Assembly (NCBI RefSeq): GCF_000717185.1
Contig: NZ_JNYE01000004.1
Location: 62,001-126,000 of the forward strand
Length of the DNA: 64,000 bases
From: Kitasatospora phosalacinea
GTDB lineage: Bacteria > Actinomycetota > Actinomycetes > Streptomycetales > Streptomycetaceae
Direction of reading: 5' to 3'
Of the stretch, positions 7,186 through 15,776 are shown in pieces. Within the stretch, counting starts at the first letter, position 1. Each line of letters begins with the position of its first letter. Position numbers and translations under genes: made by a program. The notes under the pieces were generated by a model that was given only the letters and a program-made list of their open reading frames with translations, was not told the DNA's origin and searched no databases.

Positions 7186-8520
7186 TCAGGCGAAGCGGGA
7201 GCTGCGGACCGGGCCGGAGGAGCGGATCCGGTCCCGCGGGCCGGTCGCCCAGGTGGCGGCGGCGCGGGCCGCGAACCGGGCCAGCTCCTCCGGCGGGTCG
7301 GGCGGCGTCCGCCCGTCGCCCTCGTCGGGTTCGGCGGAGGCGGCGAGGACCTCCCGGGCCAGCTCCTCGGCCGGGCGCCCGTCCGCGGGGCCGCGGGTGA
7401 CCCCGCCGTCCTCGCCCACGACCATCCGCGGCTCCCAGGGCGCGACGATCCGCTGCACCAGCAGGCCGCAGACGTCCGCCGACACCGCGGGGGTGTCCGT
7501 CCAGCAGGTCGCGTGCTCGTACAGCACCTCGCCCGGCGCCCGCTCGTGCAGCGCGGAGAGCACCTCCCCGTCCACCTCGTTCAGGTCGTACGCGAGGACC
7601 AGCGCGTCGGGCGTGCCCGGCCGGTACGGGGCGGCGGGCAGGCCGAGCAGTTCGGCGGCGGCCAGGCCGAGCGCCCGGCTGCCGCGGTCGGGCAGCAGCG
7701 CGACGGAGGCGGGGCGGCGGCCGGTGGCCGCCAGGACGGTGCGCAGCCGCTCCAGGCCGAGCCGGCAGTTGTCCCAGTTGTCCTGGAGGTACGCCCAGCG
7801 GCCCGCCATCCCGGCGTCGTGGCCGTACGGGGAGAGGGTGGCGAGCAGGCCGCCGGTGAGGACGTGGTGCCAGCCGCGCAGGTCGGTCGGGCCGGTGGGC
7901 GGGACGGCGGCGGCCCGGGCCAGGGTGCGGCGGATCCGGTCGGCGGCGGGCCGCCAGGTGTCGTCGGGCGCGGAGAGCCCTTCGAAGACCTCGCGGGCGA
8001 GGTCGAGCCGGCCGGCCATCAGCGCGTTGTGCACCAGCAGGTAGCGGTCGGGCCAGTCGCCGGTGGTGTCCCGGTGCTCCTGGAGCAGTGCGACCGCCTC
8101 GCCGTGCCGCTCGCCGTCCTCCAGCGCGACGGCGAGTTCCAGCAGCACCTGCCGGGGGTTGACGGCCCGCTCGGCCGGGCGGGCCCGGCCGAACAGGCGC
8201 CGCTTGGCCTCGGGCGCGGTGTCGCCGCGCAGCGCGCCCTCCAGCGATTGGCGCAGCGCCTGGACGGCGAACTCGGACAGGCCGTGCTCGATGCAGGCGT
8301 ACCCGTACGCGTAGAGCGCGCCGGGGCCGGACGGGTCGGCGGTCAGCGCGGCGGCCGCGGCGGCCAGCTCGTCGATTCCCACCATTTCGGCCAACTGCCT
8401 GACGGCGGGGGCGAGTTCAGCGGCCGTCAGGCTGTCGGCGCGGGCCCTCAGCTCGCGGACGGCGCCCTGCGGGTCGCCCGCGTCGAGCAGTTCGTGGGCC
8501 TTGGTGAGATCGGGGTGCAC
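7186..8520 (-). CDS. TPR-like protein of unknown function
   Basis: A 444-residue soluble protein. The first ~200 residues are repeated helix pairs of TPR style (DLTKAHELLDAGDPQGAVRELRARAD; YAYGYACIEHGLSEFAVQALRQSLEG; RYLLVHNALMAGRLDLAREVFEGL). The C-terminal half is mixed and unassigned. I start at GTG 8520 because AGGAGG lies seven bases upstream; an ATG at 8544 lies in an 11-nt tandem repeat and is less likely. No catalytic motif is seen. It may be a scaffold or regulator, but neighbours give no clue. Confidence 0.65.
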   Translation of the reverse strand: MHPDLTKAHELLDAGDPQGAVRELRARADSLTAAELAPAVRQLAEMVGIDELAAAAAALTADPSGPGALYAYGYACIEHGLSEFAVQALRQSLEGALRGDTAPEAKRRLFGRARPAERAVNPRQVLLELAVALEDGERHGEAVALLQEHRDTTGDWPDRYLLVHNALMAGRLDLAREVFEGLSAPDDTWRPAADRIRRTLARAAAVPPTGPTDLRGWHHVLTGGLLATLSPYGHDAGMAGRWAYLQDNWDNCRLGLERLRTVLAATGRRPASVALLPDRGSRALGLAAAELLGLPAAPYRPGTPDALVLAYDLNEVDGEVLSALHERAPGEVLYEHATCWTDTPAVSADVCGLLVQRIVAPWEPRMVVGEDGGVTRGPADGRPAEELAREVLAASAEPDEGDGRTPPDPPEELARFAARAAATWATGPRDRIRSSGPVRSSRFA

Positions 8521-8533
8521 GCAGTGTCCTCCT

Positions 8534-8573
8534 GGGTCGGTCATGGGTCGGTCATGGATCGGTCATGGATCGG
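8534..8573. repeat. 11-nt tandem repeat (3.6 copies) upstream of the TPR-like gene
   Basis: Unit GGGTCGGTCAT or GGATCGGTCAT repeats between two divergent genes. Each full unit holds an ATG on the minus strand. More degenerate CCGGTCGG repeats continue to about 8635. The rest of the 435-bp gap to 8955 shows no clear promoter. Confidence 0.75.
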
Positions 8574-8893
8574 CGCCGGTCGATCCCGGTCGTGTTCCGG
8601 TCGGTCCCGGTCGGCGCCGGTCGGTCCGGGGCGGTGGGGTGTCGGGGCGCGGCGTTCCGGCGGCCGCCGGGGCGCGCGCCCGCCCGATCATCGCCGCGGC
8701 GCGCCGCCGGGCCAAGCGGTTTTCCGCGACCCGCACGCCGCGACCGTTCGTCCGGGACCGCATTGTCGACGTGTCACCGTCCGGTCCCGATGCGGTCCGG
8801 AATCGGCGTCTTCGCCCCTCCGCCGGGCCCGGCACCCGTAGCGTTCCTGCCCGTGGCGCCGCCCGGGTCCAGCAGCCCGTCCGTACCGCCCTG

Positions 8894-8941
8894 ACCACGC
8901 ACGTCACCGCGCACGTCACCACGCACATCACCACGCACTCG
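8894..8941. repeat. 12-nt tandem repeat, four copies, before a lipoprotein gene
   Basis: Unit ACCACGCACGTC with small variations repeats four times and ends next to the GGGAGAA ribosome site of the lipoprotein gene at 8956. Confidence 0.8.
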
Positions 8942-8955
8942 GGAGAACCATCGCC

Positions 8956-9606
8956 ATGACCGGACGCCAACCGCTCGCCGCCCGCGCCCTGTTCGCCTCC
9001 GCGGCCCTGGCCGCGACCCTCGCCCTGGCCGCCTGCGACCCGGAGGGGACGGACGGCGACACCGCCGCCCCCGCCGCGACGACCGCGCCCGTCTCCGCCC
9101 CGGCGGCGCCGAAGTCCTCGCCCGCCGCGACGAAGTCCGCCGCCGCGGCCGGCAAGCGGACCCTGACCGAGGCGGCCACGGCGGGCGGCCTGGCCCGGGC
9201 GACCGGGGACGCGCAGCTGAGCGACGTGCCGGTGGACCCGGGCGAGATGCGCGACGGGATGAACCTGGTGGAGGCCAACTACCAGTGGGAGGTGGGCGGT
9301 TCGAACCGTCCGGTGCTGTTCGCCGGGGTCGACAACGTGCCCGAGGACCCGAGCAAGCGCCGCGAGCACCTGTGGCGCGGCCTGATCGACTACGCGACGG
9401 GCGAGGGCTCCACCGGCAGCCCCGGCGAGTCCGTCGCGTACCCGGCGGGCCCGCTCGGCGGCAACCTGGAGTGCTTCCCGCTGGGCGCCGACGCGCTGTG
9501 CGGCTGGGTCGACTCCTCCACCGCCGCGGTCGCCCTGTTCCCCGCCAGCTCCCCGGAGGACGCGGCGAAGCAGTTCGCCCTGATGCGCGCCGACCTGGAG
9601 CACTGA
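8956..9606 (+). CDS. Secreted lipoprotein of unknown function
   Basis: A 216-residue predicted lipoprotein: positively charged start (MTGRQPLAAR), hydrophobic core and lipobox LAAC (Cys27). An Ala/Pro/Thr/Ser/Lys-rich spacer follows (about 35-66), then a compact ~145-residue domain with two Cys (LECFPLGADALCGW). This segment has the style of streptomycete membrane-anchored proteins of unknown role. The post-Cys sequence DPEGTD matches the lipoprotein at 4699-5493. GGGAGAA precedes the ATG. Confidence 0.75.
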   Translation: MTGRQPLAARALFASAALAATLALAACDPEGTDGDTAAPAATTAPVSAPAAPKSSPAATKSAAAAGKRTLTEAATAGGLARATGDAQLSDVPVDPGEMRDGMNLVEANYQWEVGGSNRPVLFAGVDNVPEDPSKRREHLWRGLIDYATGEGSTGSPGESVAYPAGPLGGNLECFPLGADALCGWVDSSTAAVALFPASSPEDAAKQFALMRADLEH

Positions 9607-10024
9607 CGCCCCGGGGCAACCAGCTGGTACACCATCAGCTTCCTTCTCCATCATGGAAGTCGACGGAACAGGGTCTGCTCGGAAAGCTACCTGACCGTTC
9701 TCGCGGCGGTCGGGCCGCGACCGGCCGCGAGGGAACTGCGATGCGTTTTTCGGGAGTTGCCTGGACCGGCTCCGGCTCCGGCTTCGCCCGCGTCGACCGA
9801 CCGCCCGTCACCTGACAAGGGGCCCGTCAGGGGCCCGGGGAACGGCGGGGCCGAGCTGCTGACGGCCGGAGCCCACCGGAAAGTCCGCGCTGCTCCGGGC
9901 CGTACGGACAGAACCCGAAGCCAACCCGAAGCCAACCCGAAGCCACCGCACGCACCGGCAGTGCATCCGCAGCAGCCCCGGCCCCGCCGTTCCCCGGGCC
10001 CCCGGCGGGCCCCCTCGTGGGGCC
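9607..10024. other. Intergenic region with a short tandem repeat
   Basis: About 420 bp between convergent genes. It holds three copies of AACCCGAAGCC (about 9913-9945) and G/C-rich palindromic sequence close to 10000 that may end the FMN reductase transcript. I see no credible gene. Confidence 0.5.
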
Positions 10025-10573
10025 CTACTCCCCCCGCTGCGCGGCCCTGCGGAGCGCCGCGGCCTCCATCGCGGCCAGCACGCCGCGCAGTTGCTCGCGC
10101 AGCGCCCCGTCGGCGACCCGGCCGTCCTTGAGCTTGGTGCCCGCCTTCGGGACGGACATCGACTCGGGCAGGACGTCCGCGCCCATCATCCGCAGCGTCT
10201 CGGTGGTCCAGGCCCGGGCGCGCTCGCCGCCGGTGACGGCCGGGGAGGCGGTGACCACGGCGACCGGCTTGTCGACGAGCTCGCCCCCGCCGACGACCCA
10301 CTCCAGGGCGTTCTTCAGCACTCCCGACATGCCCGCCGCGTACTCGGGGCAGGCGATCAGGACGGCGTCGGCCGCGGCCAGCCGGGCCCGGAGCTCCAGG
10401 ACGGGCGCGGGCGGTCCGGCCAGTTCGACGTCGTGCTCGAAGTAGGGCAGCCCGGCCAGCCCCTCGTACAGGGTGAACCGCGTTCCCGGGCCGCACAGCT
10501 CGGCGGCGGCCAGCGCCACCTGCCGGTTGAGCGATCCCGCGCGCAGGCTGCCGACGATCCCCACGAACTCCAT
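10025..10573 (-). CDS. NADPH-dependent FMN reductase family protein
   Basis: A 182-residue flavodoxin-like protein of the NADPH-dependent FMN reductase/azoreductase family. It reduces FMN or FMN-bound substrates in the cytoplasm. The N-terminal phosphate-binding loop GIVGSLRAGSLNRQVA, the LIACPEYAAGMSGVLKNALEW motif (near 75-92) and the GGELVDKPVAVVTASPAVTGG strand-loop are all diagnostic. The length is usual for the family. GGGGAGAGG precedes the ATG. It is transcribed away from a methyltransferase gene. The physiological acceptor is unknown. Confidence 0.88.
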   Translation of the reverse strand: MEFVGIVGSLRAGSLNRQVALAAAELCGPGTRFTLYEGLAGLPYFEHDVELAGPPAPVLELRARLAAADAVLIACPEYAAGMSGVLKNALEWVVGGGELVDKPVAVVTASPAVTGGERARAWTTETLRMMGADVLPESMSVPKAGTKLKDGRVADGALREQLRGVLAAMEAAALRRAAQRGE

Positions 10574-10908
10574 CTGCCTCTCCCCGTTCCTCGGCCGTGC
10601 GTACCGGAGCACATTCTCGGCGACCGGGCGGTCACGCGGGTCCTGACCATGGTCCTGGTCCTGGCCCTGGCCCTGGTCCTGCCCCGGAGCGGGCGGCAGC
10701 GGGAGCAGACCGTCGCCGCCGTCCGCGCCCGACCGTCCGGTGGCGGGAAAACCCGTGGACGCGGGGAGGCCGTGCCGCGTAGATTCCGCCGCAGTACCGA
10801 TCCCACGAGACTGCGGGGTGTTTTGGATGACGGTCCAGGTCGACGCGGCTGAGTTCGAGGAGCCGCGAGAAGACGCCATGACCTCTTCCGACCGAAGGAA
10901 CCCCCGGA
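10574..10908. other. Divergent promoter region with GGTCCTGGCCCT-type repeats
   Basis: About 335 bp between the FMN reductase and methyltransferase genes. Six-base units TGGTCC/TGGCCC repeat at about 10648-10682. No clear operator was found. Confidence 0.45.
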
Positions 10909-11655
10909 GTGGATCTCCCACGTAGCTTCACCGTCCGCGAGAGCGGCCACCGCATCCACAACCCGTTCACCGACGAGAAGCTGGCCGCCCTCGGCCGCGC
11001 GCTCCGGCTGGAGCCCGGCGCGCGCGTCCTGGACCTGGCCAGCGGCTCCGGCGAGATGCTGTGCACCTGGGCCCGCGACCACCGCGTCGTCGGCACGGGG
11101 GTGGACATCAGCACGGTCTTCACCGCCCACGCCCGGGCCCGGGCCGTCGAGCTCGGCGTCGCCGACCGGGTCGCCTTCCTGCACGGCGACGCCGCGGAGC
11201 ACGTCTCCGCGGAGCCCGTCGACCTGGCGTCCTGCCTCGGCGCGACCTGGATCGGCGGCGGCGTCCCCGGCACCGTCCGCCTGCTGGAGCGCAGCCTGCG
11301 CCCCGGCGGCACCATGCTGATCGGCCACCCGTACTGGCGCCGCAGGCCCGAGACCCGGGAGGCCGTCGAAGCCTGCTACGCCTCCTCCGTCGACGACTTC
11401 CCGTCGCTGGACGGGCAGGTCGCGGAGTTCGGCGCGCTCGGCTACGACGTGGTCGAGATGGTCCTCGCCGACCAGGACAGCTGGGACCGCTACCGCGCCG
11501 CCCAGTGGCTCAACATCCGCCGCTGGCTCGACGCCAACCCCGACGACGAACTCGCCCCCGCCATGCGGGAGGAGCTCACCACCGCCCCCGTCTCCTACGT
11601 CCGGTACGAACGCGAGCACCTGGGCTGGGGCGTCTTCGCCCTGATGCGCCGCTGA
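10909..11655 (+). CDS. Class I SAM-dependent methyltransferase
   Basis: A 248-residue Rossmann-fold methyltransferase. Motif I is VLDLASGSGEM (near 42-52), motif II is GTGVDIS (near 64-70), and an acidic HGDAAEHV follows near 93; RSLRPGGTMLIGHPYW is the usual post-motif strand. It transfers a methyl group from S-adenosylmethionine to an unknown small acceptor. The C-terminal third (SVDDFPSLDGQVAEFGALGYDVVEM) resembles small-molecule methyltransferases of unknown target. The start is a GTG with AAGGAA upstream. Confidence 0.82.
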   Translation: MDLPRSFTVRESGHRIHNPFTDEKLAALGRALRLEPGARVLDLASGSGEMLCTWARDHRVVGTGVDISTVFTAHARARAVELGVADRVAFLHGDAAEHVSAEPVDLASCLGATWIGGGVPGTVRLLERSLRPGGTMLIGHPYWRRRPETREAVEACYASSVDDFPSLDGQVAEFGALGYDVVEMVLADQDSWDRYRAAQWLNIRRWLDANPDDELAPAMREELTTAPVSYVRYEREHLGWGVFALMRR

Positions 11656-11720
11656 CCACCCGGCCGGGGGCCGACCGACCTCGGCGGCCCCCGGTCCCCG
11701 GCGGGTGCTAGAAATCCCTG

Positions 11721-12359
11721 GTGGACGAACACCCCCCGCCCGACGGCCACCCCGCGCCGGACGGCCACCCCGCGCCCCCGACCCTGCGCGTCTTCGTCGC
11801 GCTGGCCCCGCCCGACGAGGCCAAGGACGAACTCGCCCGCGCCCTGCGACCCGCGTACGAGGCGCACCCCCGGCTGCGCTGGAACCGGATCGAGGACTGG
11901 CACGTCACCCTCGCCTTCCTCGGCGAACTCCCCGCCACCGCCGTACCGCCCCTGCACGCGGCCCTGGCCGACCGCGCCGCCGGGCGACCCGCCCTGCGGC
12001 TGGGCCTGCGCGGCAGCGGACACTTCGACGGGCGGCTGCTGTGGAGCGGCATCGACGGCGACCTCGACGGGCTGCACCGCCTCGCCACCGACGTCCGCGC
12101 CCTGCTCCGCACCCACGGCCTCGGCTTCCGCGACCGCCCCCTGCACCCCCACCTCACCCTGGCCCGCGCCCGCCGCGACGACCCCCTCGGCATCCCCGCG
12201 AGCGCCGCCACCCTCACCGACTTCACCGGCCGCCCCTGGTGGACCCCCCGCCTCCACCTCGTCGGCAGCACCCCCCTCCAGGCCCCCACCCCCCTGCGCT
12301 ACCGCGACATCGCCTCCTGGCCCCTCACCGTCCCCCCGGACCACCCGAATTCCGGCTGA
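11721..12359 (+). CDS. thpR: RNA 2',3'-cyclic phosphodiesterase (2H phosphoesterase)
   Basis: A 212-residue member of the 2H phosphoesterase/LigT family, which opens 2',3'-cyclic phosphates on RNA ends to 2'-phosphates. Both catalytic H-x-T motifs are seen: HVTLAF near residue 60 and HLTLAR near 148. The core LRVFVALAPPDEAKDELARAL is typical of ThpR. A Pro/His-rich N-terminal tail (DEHPPPDGHPAPDGHPAPP) of ~20 residues precedes the conserved domain and may in fact be untranslated; the start is a GTG and no strong ribosome site is visible. Confidence 0.85.
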   Translation: MDEHPPPDGHPAPDGHPAPPTLRVFVALAPPDEAKDELARALRPAYEAHPRLRWNRIEDWHVTLAFLGELPATAVPPLHAALADRAAGRPALRLGLRGSGHFDGRLLWSGIDGDLDGLHRLATDVRALLRTHGLGFRDRPLHPHLTLARARRDDPLGIPASAATLTDFTGRPWWTPRLHLVGSTPLQAPTPLRYRDIASWPLTVPPDHPNSG

Positions 12360-12367
12360 CGCAGCGG

Positions 12368-12388
12368 GCCGTCCTGCCGGAGGACGGC
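12368..12388 (+). terminator. Hairpin after thpR
   Basis: Arms GCCGTCCT (12368-12375) and AGGACGGC (12381-12388) with a five-base loop lie nine bases after the thpR stop codon. Confidence 0.5.
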
Positions 12389-12632
12389 GGCCGTGACGGA
12401 CACGGACGAGAACTGGCTCCCGCGGACGACGGCGCGGCACCGTTGGAGCCGGCCGTGGAACCCTGGGCGGACACCCGCCGGCTCCAGCCACAGCAGACCT
12501 GCGCCGTCATCACCCGCTCACCGACGACAGACGGCTCCCGGCCCGGCTCCCGGGGCGCGAACGTTTCAGCGGGGCGGTGGGCCCGGAGCTGGGCGGACCG
12601 GGGTGGGGGCGGGGGCGGGCTGGGTGGGGTGA

Positions 12633-12662
12633 TTGACATGTTCGGGGCCCGCTTCCCACCAT
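12633..12662 (+). promoter_or_regulatory. Candidate promoter of the CBM2 glycosidase gene
   Basis: A perfect TTGACA (12633-12638) is followed after 18 bp by CACCAT (12657-12662), a weak -10. The CebR box begins at the last base of this -10. Confidence 0.45.
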
Positions 12663-12675
12663 GGGAGCGCTCCCA
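12662..12675. promoter_or_regulatory. CebR-type operator, perfect palindrome
   Basis: TGGGAGCGCTCCCA is an exact 14-bp palindrome identical to the consensus bound by CebR, the LacI-family repressor of cellulose and cello-oligosaccharide use in Streptomyces. It sits where RNA polymerase would bind or start, 146 bp before a secreted glycosidase with a cellulose-binding module. Sequence match is certain; CebR itself is not in the window. Confidence 0.85.
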
Positions 12676-12821
12676 GAGCGTGTCCGCAGCCCCACCTGCC
12701 CGCGCGGCACCGTACTGCCGCACGGTCGCAGTCCGCACAGTTCGGTTCCCCGTCCACCCGTCCGGTTCCGCGGCGCACCCGGCCGCGGGGCGGGCGCCCC
12801 ACCCGGGAGGAACGACCCCCC

Positions 12822-14945
12822 ATGCTGTTCCGCAGGAGACCAGCCGGTTCCGGCACCCGTCCGCTCGGCGCGGCGGCCTCGGCGGTGCTGGCCGTCGCGG
12901 CCGCGGCGCTGCCGCTGTCCGCCCCCGTCACCGCTGCCGCCGCCGACACCGCCCCCGCGGGCGACACCACGGTGACGGTGAACGCGAGCGCGGGCCTGGG
13001 CACCGTCAGCCCCGACGCGCTCGGCGTCAACGCCGCGATCTGGGACTCGCACATGAACGACCCGGAGGTGGTGTCGCTGTACAAGGAGGCCGGGATCGGC
13101 GCGCTGCGCTACCCCGGCGGCTCGTACGCGGACATCTACCACTGGGTCGACCACACCGCGCCGGGCGGCTACGTCGCCCCGGGCACCGGGTTCGACGCGT
13201 TCATGGGGACGGTGAAGGCGTCCGGCGCGCAGCCGATCCTGATCGCCAACTACGGTTCCGGCACGCCGCAGGAGGCCGCGGACTGGGTCCGGTACGCCAA
13301 CGTCACCAAGGGGTACGGGGCGAAGTACTGGGAGATCGGCAACGAGGTCTACGGCAACGGCGTCTACGGCAACGGCTGGGAGAACGACACCCACGCCGAC
13401 AAGTCGCCGGACGAGTACGCCCGCGAGGTGAAGGCGTACGCCGCGGCGATGAAGGCCGTCGACCCGACCGTCAAGATCGGCGCGGTGCTGACCATGCCGG
13501 GCAACTGGCCGGACGGGATCGTCGCGTCCGGTGACAGCGGCGACTGGAACCACACCGTGCTGGCGGCCGTCGCGCACGACGTCGACTTCGTCAGCGTGCA
13601 CTGGTACCCGAACGCGGGCGGCGGCGACGGGGCGCTGGCCGCGGTGCAGCAACTGCCCGGCCAGCTGCGGGAGGTGCGCAACCTGCTGGACCGGTACGCG
13701 GGCGCCGACTCGGCGGGCATCGGCATCGCGATGACCGAGGTGAACTCGGAGTCCGGCAACGGCGCGCTGACCAGCCGTCCGAACGGCCTGTTCGCGGCCG
13801 AGGCGATGAGCACCGCGCTGGAGAACGGCGTCTTCAGCGTCGACTGGTGGGACACCCACAACGGCGTCGGCCCGATCACCACCGTCAACGGCGAGACCGA
13901 CTACGGCGACATGGGCCTGCTGTCCAGCGGCGGCTGCAACGGCAGCGTCTGCGAGCCGGCCGTGAACACCCCGTTCGCGCCGTACCACGGCATCAAGGCG
14001 CTGGGCGCGCTCAGCGACCCGGGCGACACCATGCTGGCCTCCGCGGCCTCCGGTGCCGAGGTCTCCTCGCACGCGGTGCTGCGCGCCAACGGCGACCTCA
14101 GCGTGCTGCTGCTGAACAAGAGTTCCAGCACCGCGCACACCGTGGACCTGCGCTACCGGGGCTTCACCGCGGACGGCTCGGCCCCCGCCGTCCGGCGCTG
14201 GGCGCCCGGCGACGACGGCCTGGTCGACGCGACCGGCACCGCCACCGCCACCGCCGCGTCCGCGACCCTCGCCCCGTACTCGATCACCGTGCTGACCGTG
14301 CACCCGAAGCCCGGCACCGGCCCGTCCGCGGCGACCGTGGGCGCGCCCGGCACGCCGCGCACCACCTCGGTCGGCGCCAACACCGTCGCGCTCAGCTGGC
14401 CGGCGGCCACCGGCGCGGTGGACCGCTACGAGGTGTACGAGCAGCTCGGCACGACCGTCCAGCTGCTGGGCTCGTCCACCGGCACCTCCGCCACCCTCTA
14501 CAACCTGCCGCCCGGCTCCCGGCACACCGTCAACGTGCTGGCCCGCGACCAGGCCGGGCACCTCTCCCGCCCGTCCGCCCCGCTGACCTTCACCACCGGG
14601 ACCCCCGGCGACAGCACCTGCACCGTGACCTACCAGGTCACCGCGGGCTGGGGCAACGGCTTCGTCGCCAGCGTCGTGGTGAACAACCTCGGCCCGGCCG
14701 ACATCGACGGCTGGACGCTGGACTTCGACTGGCCCTCCACCGGGCAGTCCGTCGGCTCCTGGTGGAACGCGAACGTGGTCGGCACCGGCCAGCACGTCCG
14801 GGTCACCAACGGCGAGTACAACGGCCACCTGGTGCCGAACGGCGGCAACTCCGCGGACTTCGGCTTCGTCGGCAACAACAACGGCGCCAACCCGTCCCCG
14901 ACGGTCTTCCGCCTGAACGGGACGGTCTGCCGCACCATCAGCTGA
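12822..14945 (+). CDS. Secreted clan-A glycosidase with FnIII and cellulose-binding (CBM2) domains
   Basis: A 707-residue secreted enzyme. The signal peptide (MLFRRRPAGSGTRP, hydrophobic core to ~35) is Sec-type. A TIM-barrel-like catalytic domain spans about 45-370: RYPGGSYADIYHW, then acid/base candidate Glu175 in YWEIGNEVYG and nucleophile candidate Glu306 in AMTEVNSESG, the pattern of GH51/GH39-like enzymes such as alpha-L-arabinofuranosidases. A beta-sandwich follows (to ~490), a FnIII domain (about 505-590) and a C-terminal CBM2 (about 603-707) with two Cys and conserved Trp. The exact glycoside family is uncertain. GGGAGGAA precedes the ATG. A CebR box upstream suggests induction by cello-oligosaccharides, so a plant cell-wall xylan or glucan substrate is likely. 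A 19-bp hairpin follows. Confidence 0.8.
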   Translation: MLFRRRPAGSGTRPLGAAASAVLAVAAAALPLSAPVTAAAADTAPAGDTTVTVNASAGLGTVSPDALGVNAAIWDSHMNDPEVVSLYKEAGIGALRYPGGSYADIYHWVDHTAPGGYVAPGTGFDAFMGTVKASGAQPILIANYGSGTPQEAADWVRYANVTKGYGAKYWEIGNEVYGNGVYGNGWENDTHADKSPDEYAREVKAYAAAMKAVDPTVKIGAVLTMPGNWPDGIVASGDSGDWNHTVLAAVAHDVDFVSVHWYPNAGGGDGALAAVQQLPGQLREVRNLLDRYAGADSAGIGIAMTEVNSESGNGALTSRPNGLFAAEAMSTALENGVFSVDWWDTHNGVGPITTVNGETDYGDMGLLSSGGCNGSVCEPAVNTPFAPYHGIKALGALSDPGDTMLASAASGAEVSSHAVLRANGDLSVLLLNKSSSTAHTVDLRYRGFTADGSAPAVRRWAPGDDGLVDATGTATATAASATLAPYSITVLTVHPKPGTGPSAATVGAPGTPRTTSVGANTVALSWPAATGAVDRYEVYEQLGTTVQLLGSSTGTSATLYNLPPGSRHTVNVLARDQAGHLSRPSAPLTFTTGTPGDSTCTVTYQVTAGWGNGFVASVVVNNLGPADIDGWTLDFDWPSTGQSVGSWWNANVVGTGQHVRVTNGEYNGHLVPNGGNSADFGFVGNNNGANPSPTVFRLNGTVCRTIS

Positions 14946-14970
14946 CCGCACCACCGCACCACCACACCAC

Positions 14971-15021
14971 CGGGCGCGGGCCCGGCGGGGGGACACCTTC
15001 CTCCCGCCGGGCCCGCGCCCG
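14971..15021. terminator. Strong terminator hairpin after the CBM2 glycosidase gene
   Basis: Perfect 19-bp arms lie at 14971-14989 (starting CGGGCGCGGGCCC) and 15003-15021, with a 13-base loop. The hairpin separates the gene from the convergent ArsR-type gene. Confidence 0.85.
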
Positions 15022-15062
15022 TTCCTGCTTCCGCCGCCACTTCCACTTCCGCGCAAGGGAGT

Positions 15063-15329
15063 TCAGGGCTGCGGGGTCCAGGCGGCGACGAGGTCGAGCA
15101 GGCCCGGGAAGCGCGCGTTCAGGTCGTCGACCCGGACCTGGCTGCGGCGTTCGAGGCCGTACTGCCGCTGGCGGGTGACGCCGGCCTCGCGCAGCGCCTT
15201 GAAGTGGTGGGTGAGCGAGGACTTCGGGCGGTCCAGGCCGAACCAGTGGCAGGAGTGGTCGAACTCCTCGGACTCCAGCAGGAGTTTGCGGACGATGGTG
15301 AGCCGCAGCGAGGAGCTGAGCGCACCCAT
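15063..15329 (-). CDS. ArsR-type helix-turn-helix regulator, possibly 5'-truncated
   Basis: An 88-residue winged-helix protein from ATG 15329, with GGAGGAGGTG just upstream. The ArsR pattern is clear: SSSLRLTIVRKLLLE, then FGLDRPKSSLTHHFKALREAGVTRQ as recognition helix and wing, and a LERRSQVRVDDLNARFPGLLDLV tail. Related proteins usually begin with ~10 further residues (here VADLRLEEV) that are encoded but have no start codon; in-frame codons upstream run antisense into an MFS transporter remnant. So the native start and promoter may have been lost in a rearrangement. It could still be translated from the internal ATG. Confidence 0.6.
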   Translation of the reverse strand: MGALSSSLRLTIVRKLLLESEEFDHSCHWFGLDRPKSSLTHHFKALREAGVTRQRQYGLERRSQVRVDDLNARFPGLLDLVAAWTPQP

Positions 15330-15381
15330 CACCTCCTCCAGCCGCAGGTCCGCGACGGCCGTCGCGGTGCGCTCCGGATCG

Positions 15382-15759
15382 GCTCCCGCGCTGGCCGCCG
15401 CCGCGCTGCTGGCCGGGGCCGGGCAGGGGCTGGGGCAGTTGGGCGGCCTGTCGCTGCTCAACTCCGCCGTTCCGCCGCGCCGTCTCGCCGAGGCCAACGC
15501 CGCCCTGAACGTGGGCGGTTACCTGCCGGCCGGCCTGCTCCCCGTCTCCGCCGGGTACCTCAGCGACGCGGTGGGCCTGACCACGGGCGCCACCGTCTTC
15601 GCCGCCGCCCTCGCCGCCCTGGCGCTCCTCGGCGCCGTCCTGGTCCTGACCGCCCCGCGCAGCGCCACCGCCCCATTCATCGGAGGAGAGATGAAGGCAA
15701 CGGGGAGAGCGTTGGAAAATAATCGGCGAAACACCCAGAAATCCCCCAGCGATCGGTGA
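15382..15759 (+). pseudogene. C-terminal remnant of an MFS transporter
   Basis: About 125 codons without a start encode the end of a major facilitator: LLAGAGQGLGQLGGLSLLNSAV, RRLAEANAALNVGGY, then two hydrophobic helices to LVLTAPR. The remaining ~9-10 transmembrane segments are missing. The upstream sequence belongs to the opposite-strand ArsR gene, so the break is abrupt at about 15350-15380. ArsR/MFS pairs are common drug-export modules, so a deletion or inversion within such a pair is the simplest reading. The last ~30 codons after LVLTAPR may not be native. Confidence 0.7.
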
Positions 15760-15776
15760 ATACATCGGATGACTAC

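Noticed and set aside
9607..10024. Possible small gene in the gap
   Set aside because: The only open frames are Pro/Ala-rich with no ribosome site and no conserved pattern.
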